NCBI GenBank assembly: GCA_023525975.1
Contig: CM042028.1
Location: forward strand, 76,383,501-76,447,500
Length of the DNA: 64,000 bases
Direction: 5' to 3'
From: Smallanthus sonchifolius
Taxonomy: Eukaryota; Streptophyta; Magnoliopsida; Asterales; Asteraceae
Shown here: positions 9,525-18,616 of the stretch, piece by piece
Layout of the letters: each line of letters begins with the position of its first letter
How positions within the stretch are numbered: position 1 is the first letter of the stretch
Position numbers and translations under genes: made by a program
Notes under the pieces: generated by a model
Seen by the model: only the letters and a program-made list of their open reading frames with translations
Database searches by the model: none
Told to the model about the DNA's origin: nothing

Positions 9525-11207
9525 TCACGACTCGACACTGCCAGGTTGCCAAGCTGAGGTTGCAATCAACGGCCTGGTGTGCCATCCCAGCATCAAGCAC
9601 CCGTCATTTTCTTCCACCCTGTACCCATCGCCGCCGGCAAACAGAGCCAAAAGCATGCTAGCTTGCTTAAAAGCATTGGATCCCAGATGAACCGGGTCGA
9701 ACCGGGCCGAGTTCATCCTAGTTTGCCACTGACTCAGCGTCTCATGCCGTTCCACTCGGTCAGTACCTTCACACGCCACCACGTTGCATATCTGCCGCCC
9801 CAAGTACACCTCCGACATCACCAAATCTTGGCTATTGGGTTGAGTCAACGCTGAACTCTCTAACGAGTCAAACATAGTGGAGTAGTAATGTAAAGCCTCG
9901 TTGAACCGGTCTAAGAAAACGGCGCCGTTGTGATTCGATTCCTGTTCAACAAGTGTCACTATTTTCGGCTTCATTGCTTTGATCGAATCCAACACTTTCT
10001 CAATCGCACCCGTGCGTGCAAGGAGGCGGTGCAGCTCGAAAACCGAGTTCACCGCCACCACTTCGTCCTCCGTCGGCCGGATATCGAGCATGGCTGCGTC
10101 AATATCCGCCAACGAATTAGCCACAAATCCACGAAATTCGAATTTGACTCCGATCGTATCCGCTAATTGAGCTAATTTCCATCCGACCTGCTGCAAAGCA
10201 TCCGTGTTATCCGGCTGCGGCGGTCCAATTCCGGTTAGACGGAAAGCCGGCGGACCGCCGTTGCGCAATGCTAGCGCCTGCATAAGCGCCGGCCATTGCA
10301 TCCCTTGATTCAAGCTGAAATCGATTACATGGACACGTTTTGCCCCCGCGAATGCTTCGAGTATCGCTTGATTCGCCGTGAAGTGAGCGAATTTGAGGTA
10401 AGGGCAGCTTTCGTAAAAATGCATCTGTAGAATCTCCAAACAGGAAGTTTCCAGTCCGTCTTTCGGGTAGATCTTGTAAATTCGCTGAGCCAGCGCGCCG
10501 GCGAAGTACGTAGCGACTTTCGCCATCGCGCCGACCTGCGACGCCACCAGGATCCCCACGTGCTTCACCAGGGCGTCAGCTAGCTTCATGTCGTCCCGTT
10601 GCACCGCCTCCGCACACGCCATCAACGTGTGAACCAATCGTATCCCAGCCTCCTGTGAATCGACAAGCACCATCGGCCGCGGCGACTCAGACGGCAGATC
10701 AACCGACTCAGATCCAGCTGCGGCCGATTTCATCCGCTTAATTCCATTTCTCCCCACCGGAGACTCCTCGCCGCCATAAATAGCTCCACCGGCAATCGCA
10801 CGCAAATCGTACGGATCGTCATCAATTTCAGTATTGTTAGAGAAATCAATCATGGTGGTGGACGATTCGCCGGGAAGAACGATATCAAAATTGGTAGAAG
10901 ATGAAAGATCAGAACCACTGTTATTAAGCTCGGAGAGCATGCTCTGAACCCAGCCGGAAAGATCGGACGGATTATAATGAACAGTATCAGAAAGCTGTAA
11001 AACCCCATCTTCCCCCATCACCATTTCCAGCTGCTCAAGCTTCTGAGCTACATCAGCCATGTCGGTCGACTTGACCTTGTACCCCAACACCTCCAACAGC
11101 TCGTCCATTCCACCGGAATCCGGCAACGACTGGTGCAGATCTTTCGCCGTTGAAGACGAGGAGATGCAGGGTTTTGCTTCCTTTTTACGGTCTCTACCTC
11201 TCTTCAT
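9525..11207 (-). CDS. GAI: DELLA protein (GRAS family gibberellin-signalling repressor), DELLE variant
   Basis: Nuclear growth repressor that binds transcription factors and is destroyed when gibberellin-bound GID1 recruits it to the SLY1/GID2 SCF ubiquitin ligase. I start at the ATG at 11207-11205 (560 aa, MKRGRDRKK...); the open frame extends 16 codons further only from a TTG. Residues 35-45 are DELLEVLGYKV (family DELLAVLGYKV), 57-61 LEQLE, 75-80 TVHYNP, then Ser/Thr-rich linker, a basic patch at 156-160, the first leucine-rich region about 187-245, VHVID at 292-296, PFYRE region about 355-450, RVER at 484-487 and a SAW-type end (TSAW 550-553). Length and domain order are complete and it has no intron, as is usual for DELLAs. 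The odd point is Glu at residue 39 (codon 11093-11091, GAG) where Ala is usual. Upstream lies a CT-rich leader; a hAT element sits 1.45 kb upstream. Confidence 0.97.
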   Translation of the reverse strand: MKRGRDRKKEAKPCISSSSTAKDLHQSLPDSGGMDELLEVLGYKVKSTDMADVAQKLEQLEMVMGEDGVLQLSDTVHYNPSDLSGWVQSMLSELNNSGSDLSSSTNFDIVLPGESSTTMIDFSNNTEIDDDPYDLRAIAGGAIYGGEESPVGRNGIKRMKSAAAGSESVDLPSESPRPMVLVDSQEAGIRLVHTLMACAEAVQRDDMKLADALVKHVGILVASQVGAMAKVATYFAGALAQRIYKIYPKDGLETSCLEILQMHFYESCPYLKFAHFTANQAILEAFAGAKRVHVIDFSLNQGMQWPALMQALALRNGGPPAFRLTGIGPPQPDNTDALQQVGWKLAQLADTIGVKFEFRGFVANSLADIDAAMLDIRPTEDEVVAVNSVFELHRLLARTGAIEKVLDSIKAMKPKIVTLVEQESNHNGAVFLDRFNEALHYYSTMFDSLESSALTQPNSQDLVMSEVYLGRQICNVVACEGTDRVERHETLSQWQTRMNSARFDPVHLGSNAFKQASMLLALFAGGDGYRVEENDGCLMLGWHTRPLIATSAWQPGSVES

Positions 11208-11560
11208 GATTATTGAGATGAAATCTAGGAGAAAGTAAATTGAAGGTTGTATCAATTGGGTGTTTTAAATGTGGGAGTTATAGTTGAATATTGCTTTGGG
11301 TTTGGAAAGGAAGAGGCAGGTGCTCGTGACGGGTGGGGGCTCGAGCTTCAAGAGAGGACGACAGGATGATGAGCCGGAGAAGGAGATAAGGAAGAGGAAA
11401 TGGCCTGCCACACCGTTTAATAATACTATTTTCTCTTTCCTTTCCTTTTTAGTAACCCTATTATTTTCACTAATTTTAGTCACTAAATCATTACTGTACA
11501 GCCTCTATTATTACTCAAATTCTGGTCACTAAATCATTATTATTCATAACTCCTTAAGTG
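11208..11560 (-). promoter_or_regulatory. DELLA 5' leader / core promoter region
   Basis: On the minus strand this holds a strongly CT-rich tract (about 11420-11260) typical of plant 5' UTRs, ending just before the ATG. A repeated word, GTCACTAAATCATTA on the plus strand, occurs twice (near 11478 and 11525). Any 5'-UTR intron cannot be decided from sequence. Confidence 0.45.
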
Positions 11561-11567
11561 TTTATAA
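11561..11567 (-). promoter_or_regulatory. Candidate TATA box for the DELLA gene
   Basis: TTATAAA on the minus strand, about 355 nt upstream of the ATG, consistent with a long leader. It is a single short motif in AT-rich DNA and therefore weak evidence. Confidence 0.3.
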
Positions 11568-12654
11568 GAAATAAATATGCCTATTTTCCTGACATTATTA
11601 AAAGAAAAAAGAAAATTTTGAATTTTAAAAAAGCAAATTTATACGAGTAATTTAAACAATGATAATTTTAACCTTCATTTTATCTATAAAAGGCAATCTC
11701 ATTCCTTCAAATTTTCTCCATTTTGCTCGGTTGGGGAGCGGAGTACCCTCGAGCGGTGGCTGATGACTCGTCGAGTTGTTGGATGGGGACTTCTTTAAGA
11801 AAAAAAAACTTGAATAACTTCGTTTTTTTTAAAGAGTCGTCATTTGAGAGGTATCGCTTGCATAACTATAATAGATTTACACTGGTTTCACTTATATGAA
11901 GGTAATCCTTGTGAGGAAAATCGAGTGTAAATTTATAATAATTATGTGAGTAGATTTTCGTGTGTAACGAAAGTGAAAGCATGAAACACTATTGATCAAA
12001 TTTTTAGTATGGGTTATTATCAGTTAATTTGTCATAATTTGAATTTTTATAATCTTATTTGTCAAATAAAAATAACATATTATTTCTTACTTACTAAGTG
12101 TAAAATTCTAATTAACTTTTAATTCTAATTATTATTGTTTTATGTTACATGATACCAAGAGAAGATACAAAAGGATCCTTTAAGTTATGTTTGTCATTTC
12201 CTTGAATGAATTTTAAAAAAAAGTTATCTTGGATAAGTAACATGCTATGGGGAATATGATTAGGACTTTTCAAAATTACAATTAATGACCTTATGGTATT
12301 TCATCTTGTTCAAAACTGGCCATCAAGAGTAACTTTTGAAAGTTGAGGGGAGTGAAAGGAAAATTGAGGGATTGGGTGGCACAAAAAAGATGCGTGGCTG
12401 CACCGCAATGCATATGTAGACTGACCGACGCTGATGCGATGCAGTGCAGTGCACCTCCCCTACATACCATGCACTTTCGAGCCCATAATAACCGTACATT
12501 TTTATAAAAGGTATAACGTGGTAGGGCTTACCCTTTCTTTACAAATGAGATACGTTTCCCGCTCTATTTCTTTTTTCTTCCTTCACGCTCCTCTTAAACT
12601 CCCTTCAACGCACGCGCTTTTCCCTCCATGTTTATTTATACATAGTTTGTTAAT
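11568..12654. other. Intergenic DNA upstream of the DELLA gene
   Basis: AT-rich, with one more GC-rich patch around 11725-11790 and another around 12380-12470. No ORF, TIR or TSD that I can support. Confidence 0.5.
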
Positions 12655-12662
12655 ATTCTAAA

Positions 12663-13210
12663 TAGGTCTAGCAATTTTTGACATTTACCTGTTAACACGA
12701 CACGTAATTAATATGTCTTGTGTTTGACTTTAACAGGTTTCGTATCTTAAACAGGTCGACATGTTAAGACACGGTTAAATTCGTGTCTAAACAGGTTAAA
12801 GACATGTTAACATGTAAAGACCCGTTAGTAACATTGTAACACTTAACATCCTATCTGCATCTAGATTCTAGGCCCAGCCTAAGCCCAATGGATGTTTTAT
12901 ATTTTACTCTTAATGTCTTTAATAGATGTTTTGATTTGACATTTATTGGTTTTTGTTTTAAAAAGGTTTATGAATTATTATGTTAATGGATGTTATTCGA
13001 CTTTTTAAAATTTTATGAAGTTTTGACATTTTTTCTTTCATTAAATATGTTATATTTATTCTTTCTTTAAACAGGTCCCTTAACAGGTGACATGTTTCTA
13101 AACAGGTCGTGTTCGTGTTTGAAAAAAAATAACACGATTAGTTATCGTGTCGTGTTCGTGTTGAACAAAACAGGTTATCGTGTCGTGTCTGACATGTTAT
13201 GCCAGCCCTA
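12663..13210. mobile_element. Non-autonomous hAT element, 548 bp, perfect 8-bp TSD
   Basis: Starts TAGGTCTAGCA and ends TGCCAGCCCTA (reverse complement TAGGGCTGGCA, 9 of 11 match), flanked by attctaaa at 12655-12662 and 13211-13218, exact. Both ends carry many subterminal copies of AACAGGTCGTGTT / GACATGTTAA-type words in both orientations while the middle is AT-rich. No transposase. It lies 1.45 kb upstream of the DELLA start. Confidence 0.93.
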
Positions 13211-13218
13211 ATTCTAAA

Positions 13219-13796
13219 CAAACGATTTACAAATACAAATGAACATAAACAGACTAAATACAGAAATATAAATGGACACAAATGAAAACCAACTAAAATT
13301 AAACGTGAATAACGAAATTAAAAGTAAATGTAAATAAATTTGAATGAATATTTACACGAACGTAAATAACAAACATAACAAACATAAATAAATTTGAATG
13401 AACGAACACATACGCACATAATAAGAGAATATAAGGAACGTAAATAAACGAATATAAATAAACGGACATAAACTAATGTAAATGAGCGGACATGACATGT
13501 GTTCATGTGATTAAATGAAGAGAGATTTGTATTCATATTCATTCGTTTATTAAATGAATAAACAAAACAAATTTTCTTTAAACGGTTCAATATACGTTTG
13601 ATTCATTTGCATACTTAAATAAATGGGTCGGAATTTTTTATACTTTGTTTAAAGTAGTTATAGATTACTAATACTTTAAAATGATATTATTGATAAAATG
13701 AATTTATAATTTAGATCATAAGTAAATACCAAAGTAAAAAAAGGAAATCTACTTTTATGTTTTTGTATAGTGTTTATATTATGGATCAGGGATGGC
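13219..13796. repeat. Degenerate (ATAAA)(C/T)GAAC-type repeats, possible old hAT-like element
   Basis: About 350 bp are filled with variants of GAACGTAAATAAACGAA and AATGAACATAAA, with ATTCATTCGTTTATT in the opposite sense near 13545. Such subterminal repeats are common in non-autonomous hAT elements, but I find no convincing ends or TSD. Confidence 0.4.
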
Positions 13797-14061
13797 AGTG
13801 AAACATGAACTCGTTGGAAGTCTCTTAAACTTGACACATCTGGGATGAGTATGGGGTCCAATAATCGGGTATAGGACCGCTTCGTCAATCATGAAGAGTT
13901 GCGGCTTGAAGCTACGGTGACCCAGTGCAAACTTTTCATCACATAACAAAGGCCTTTCTCGAGCTTCGACAATGGAGAGCCAATGATGAGGAAGTAGCAG
14001 GTAGAATAGTGGCATGCTTATCAGCGGCCGATCCAAACAAACCAGCTACAGAGCTAGGAAC
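13797..14061 (-). pseudogene. Ty3/gypsy gag relic, zinc-knuckle part
   Basis: On the minus strand the frame reads ERPLLCDEKFALGHRSFKPQ and LFMIDEA, matching the gag zinc-knuckle neighbourhood of chromovirus-type gypsy elements (CDEK-x-x-x-GHRC), but with the first Cys pair spoiled and a frameshift. It is the downstream continuation of the gag relic at 15323-15969; the two halves were separated by the hAT insertion at 14062-15322. Confidence 0.7.
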
Positions 14062-15322
14062 TAAGGGTCTTCAAATTCGGATATCCGAAGAATCCGAAAA
14101 TTCGGATAGTGGTTCGGATATCCGAAATTTATATTTTTTTCGTCGTCCTCCTTCCTACAGTATCAGGTTTACTCAGTTTTTGCTGCTTGTACCTGTTGGC
14201 CCTGATTGTTTAATAAAATATGCCTTTTGAAAATTAAGTTCAAACAATCCAACATACTAAAGTCTAAACAAGTCCCAACAAATTCCAAACAAAAAGTCCG
14301 AGTTGTTGGCATTTGACACCACCTCATTTTTAGACACTAGCTCACAGTCCGAGTTGTTGGCATTTGCATCCGAAATGTCCATTTAAACTGGAATGAACAA
14401 ACAAATGCAAATGTTTATACCCCAAGTATATATTACAATTTACAATGCCATCTACAGTTTACAAACATTTAAATACCTTGAACTAATAATAATTTACAAT
14501 GCCATTTAAATACCTTGGACTATTATATTAGAGTTTACAATGCCTTATATTACAATACCATTTAAACTGGAATGAACAAACATGTTACTGTTTAGTTTAT
14601 TGATGGAAATTGCACATTAGTACATACCTTGAACTAACAATACACACAGAGCCACACACATAATACCTTGAACTAATAATACACTAATATAATATCTTTC
14701 AATGGTGGTCTGAATAAGATGGAAATTAGCAAGCTATTGAAATACATTTGAAATTACAGCAAGCTATTGAAATTAAAGCAAGCTATTGGTGGCCTATAAT
14801 CTATTCTAAATATGATTGAATTATCGCATCAGTGTTGACCCCAACCAATTAGGGAAATGGGTATGAGAATTGAGAGCCAAAGAAAGAAGTTGCAATCAAA
14901 GAAAATGATCGCATCAGTGTAGACTGTTTACCCCAACAAATTATACCACATGAGCACTCAAGATGGAAGTGATGATGAATAATACCTTGAACGTGTAGTC
15001 ACTGGTCTGAAACAGTAGCTGTAGAACGGCAACAGGCGGTGAGGCGGAGACGTGGAGCAGTCGTCGGGCGGAGATGTGGAGCAGTCTTTGCTGGCGGAGA
15101 CAGTCACAGAGCCGGAAATGAGATTTAGGGTTTCTCATGAGTCCATGGCTTATATATTTAAATATAAATAAATAAATTAAATATTCCGGATATCCGAATT
15201 AACCGAAAATTTCAAATATTACTATCCGAATCCGAAAATTTGGATATCCGAATTTTTGGATAATTCGGATTCGGAATTTCGGATAATTCAGGTTCGGTTT
15301 CGGATTTTTTTGAACACTCCTA
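14062..15322. mobile_element. Non-autonomous hAT element, 1261 bp, inside a gypsy gag relic
   Basis: Starts TAAGGGTCTTCAAA and ends TTTGAACACTCCTA (reverse complement TAGGAGTGTTCAAA), flanked by ctaggaac (14054-14061) and ccaggaac (15323-15330), 7 of 8. Both ends have dense GGATATCCGAA / CCGAAAATT subterminal repeats. The interior has short direct repeats (CCGAGTTGTTGGCATTTG twice near 14298 and 14347; TTTACAATGCCAT several times) and a GC-richer patch at 15010-15120 that could be a remnant of a transposase gene's first exon, but no transposase motif is visible. Confidence 0.88.
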
Positions 15323-15969
15323 CCAGGAACATGCTTGTAGTCCATCAGGGTGTTGCATTCTTCCACAAGTCTTGTTATGCTAATGGTGTCGGAAAGAGAC
15401 CGAGGATTCTTGAGCTTGACATCCATTTGAACCTTGTCTTTGAGACCTGCTTTGAAACACCCGATCAAAAAGGATTCGGTCAGTCCATCGACTTGATGCG
15501 GTAATTTCTCGTACTCCTCTTGGTAAATGGGTGTCGTTGAAGTATGGCGTAGGCGGGTGAGGGACTCAGTCGGATCCTCATAATCAGTGGGTTCGAACCG
15601 CTATCGGAGAGCCTTGTTGAATTCACTCCAGGAGAGTGGTTCGCTAAACTTTGTATGCCATCGATGCCACTACAAGACAACACCATACAAGTGAAACGAA
15701 GCCAATTGAATCTGTTGCGTCCGCTGAATCCCATTGAATGCGAAGAACTACTCAGATTGGTAAATCCAGCCGTTGGGTCGCTCCTTTCAAACCGAGGAAA
15801 GAGCAGTTGAAAGCCGGTGGAGTTAGGGTGGAATGGACCCCCGTAGGGTGGTTGTGACGTTGCTCTAGAGTTTGAAGCTTAGCAAGGATGGTTTGAAGGG
15901 TGACATGGAGCTGCTCGATGCTAGACTTGTGTCGGGCCAAGGCCTCATCTGTAAGGCCAAGGCCTCATC
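15323..15969 (-). pseudogene. Ty3/gypsy gag relic, capsid part
   Basis: On the minus strand short frames encode gag-like sequence: a coiled N-terminal stretch (IEQLHVTLQTILAKLQTLEQ), a middle with WHRWH and LSWSEF-type words, and IGCFKAGLKDKVQMDVKL near the end, as in the retrotransposon gag domain of chromoviruses. Several stops and frame changes break it. Next to its upstream end is a 20-bp tandem duplication (15937-15956 and 15957-15976) ending in the TSD of the Tekay-like element. Confidence 0.75.
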
Positions 15970-15976
15970 TGTAAGG

Positions 15977-18601
15977 TGTAACGAACCAAAATCCGGGTTT
16001 CGTTTTAAATAAATTAATATTTCTAAATAATATTATGGTGAAAATAATATTTTAGAAATAAGTAGGAAACAAGTGGGTTTCAAGTTTGTAATAGGGTTTT
16101 GTTAGTTTTAACTAACTATGGGATGTAATGGATGAAATGGAAGTTGAAGGACTAAATGTGTAAAATGGCCAAAAATCTGCCATTTGACTTGCTGAAGTCA
16201 AAATTGGCTTCATTTGCACAATTGAAGTCGTTCTTGAGCAAGAGAGGAAAAAGAGAAAAGTGTGTTGAAGCCATTTTCGTGCAATTGAAGCTTGATTAGT
16301 GAAGGTTTTGGCTCACACAATACCTTCATAACATCAAGTAAGTGATTCTCTTCCTCTTGATTTCACCATGAAGGTGTTCTTGGTGGGTTTTGGGTGAAAT
16401 CCGAAATTATGTATGCATGTGATGAAATGGTGTTAGATTATTGATAATCTAGCTAAACTAAAGTTAAAGAATGATGATTAACATCCTAGAACCCTTTGAT
16501 TTTGGTTATGAGAAGTTAGGGTTCATATGGTGGAAATTGGGGGTGTTTGGATCATGATGCTAAAATGATGAATTAATGAAGATTAAGTGTTTTTAAGATG
16601 TTAGACACTTTAACAAACACCAAATTAACTTAATAATAATTTTTGAAAGAAAAATTAGTGTTAAGATTAAGATAATGAAACTCAAGTGGGTGAGTTTGTG
16701 GTGAAAGAGGGTGTTTGGTTATGAGGATAACCCAAACGGGTCAATCTGGGTTGGAAATGTGGAATTGAGTTGTGAACTCAATTGTAGTGGAATTTTGATG
16801 TATGATAGATTATTAAACTAGGTGAATTTGTTTAGGTGATCAAATTGCAAAGCTAGAAGGTGTTGCGGGATCTTCTAACTCAAAAGGTAAGTGCTTTGCA
16901 CTTACTTAGTAATGATAGGTGGTGGTGTTGATCATGTTTGAATTTCATGTTGGTTATACAAATATCTTATATGTGTTTATTGGTATGTGGATGAATTTAG
17001 TTAATAAACCTATATGGTGTAAAAATTGACTTGTGTGGTAAAAGCCAAGTTTGTATGCATAATGTAGTTGACTATGTGGTATATGGTCAAACTAAAATGT
17101 AGAATATGTTGAATTGGTGTAAATGACTATGTGGTATATAGTTAAGCTAAAATGTGGTATGTGATAAAGTATAGTAATTGACTTATGTGGTGTAAAGTCA
17201 AACTAAATGTGGTAATTTGAGGAAAGTGGCTTATGTGGAATATAAGTCAACCATTGTGGAAAAATGGTGAAGTCGGTGTAAATTGACTTATGCGGAATAT
17301 AAGTCTAACCATTGTGAAATAATGGTGAGATTGGCGTATATGGACTTATGTGGTATATAAGTCAAACCATTGTGGAATAATGGTGAATGTGGTGTAATTG
17401 ACTTATGTGGTATATAAGTCAAGTGTAAGGGACCTTAGTCGACCATTTGGGTGTGAACGGGTCAAATGGGTCAAATGGGTGAAAGGGATGAAAACAAGAT
17501 GTAAATAGTCAAACTAAATGTGGTAATTTAAGGAAAGTGGCTTATGTGGAATATAAGTCAATCCATTGTGGAAAAATGGTGAAGTCGGTGTAAATTGACT
17601 TATGCGGAATATAAGTCTAACCATTGTGAAATAATGGTGAGATTGGCGTATATGGACTTATGTGGTATATAAGTCAAACCATTGTGGAATAATGGTGAAT
17701 GTGGTGTAATTGACTTATGTGGTATATAAGTCAAGTGTAAGGGACCTTAGTCGACCATTTGGGTGTGAACGGGTCAAATGGGTCAAATGGGTGAAAGGGA
17801 TGAAAACAAGATGTAAATAGTCAAACTAAATGTGGTAATTTAAGGAAAGTGGCTTATGTGGAATATAAGTCAACCATTGTGGAAAAATGGTGAAGTCGGT
17901 GTAAATTGACTTATGCGGAATATAAGTCTAACCATTGTGAAATAATGGTGAGATTGGCGTATATGGACTTATGTGGTATATAAGTCAAACCATTGTGGAA
18001 TAATGGTGAATGTGGTGTAATTGACTTATGTGGTATATAAGTCAAGTGTAAGGGACCTTAGTTGACCAATTGGGTGTGAACGGGTCAAATGGGTCAAATG
18101 GGTGAAATAGGTGAAAAGGGTGAAAACAAGTTGTAAATACTTGTTTGATATGTTTATATCATTACTAATGGTGAAATATTATTGTGGTTATGCAGGGAAA
18201 GCTCCGAGGTAGGTCTATGTCAATGTTCAAGGGGAAGGATTCTCGTATGCAATTTTTGTGTTTTTAAGGATTTATGTAAAATCCTTGTAAAGTGGTGTGT
18301 TTGACACTTGATTTATGTTTTGGTGAATATGTAATGTCATATGTTTGTTTTTGGTAAAAACCCATGTGTTGGGAAGGTTTGGTGTCAAACATTTTAGAAA
18401 AAGTTGGAAAAATGGCTAAGTATGAACTGTAGGAAAAGCTGGAAACTTTCTGCGAAAAAGGCCTTCTCGCGGGCCGCGACGGGTGTGGTCTACGTTTCTC
18501 GCGGGACGCGAGAAGTAAATAAAAAAAAAAAAAAAAAAAAAAATTTTGGGATTTAGACTTCCGCGCGTTAAAGCTTTGTTTTTAAAAAGTGGTATGTTTA
18601 A
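15977..18601 (+). repeat. 5' LTR of Tekay-like element
   Basis: Starts TGTAACGAACC and ends GTATGTTTAA, so the 3' terminus is AA rather than CA; the TSD position on both sides fixes this boundary. Contains three 311/312-bp tandem units, two TCGCG-N3-CGCGA palindromes (18467-18479, 18496-18514) and a poly-A tract about 18520-18543. Confidence 0.95.
17197..18130 (+). repeat. Three 311/312-bp tandem units of hairpins in the 5' LTR
   Basis: Units begin at 17197, 17508 and 17820 (GTCAAACTAAATGTGG). Each unit is a chain of palindromes sharing the loop GTGG(T/A)AT with different stems, e.g. TTGACTTAT / ATAAGTCAA at 17398-17422 and ACCATT / AATGGT at 17366-17384. The 3' LTR has only two units (23944 and 24255). 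Confidence 0.93.
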
Positions 18602-18604
18602 ACT

Positions 18605-18616
18605 TGGTATCAGAGC
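18605..18616 (+). other. Primer-binding site, initiator tRNA-Met
   Basis: TGGTATCAGAGC, three nt after the 5' LTR; standard primer site of plant LTR elements. Confidence 0.93.

Noticed and set aside
9443..10170. Several plus-strand open frames across the DELLA gene
   Set aside because: They are antisense shadows of a strongly conserved minus-strand GRAS gene with normal codon structure.
11208..11255. Sixteen extra N-terminal residues for the DELLA protein
   Set aside because: The extension starts from TTG, not ATG, and DELLA proteins typically begin MKR..., which matches the ATG at 11207.
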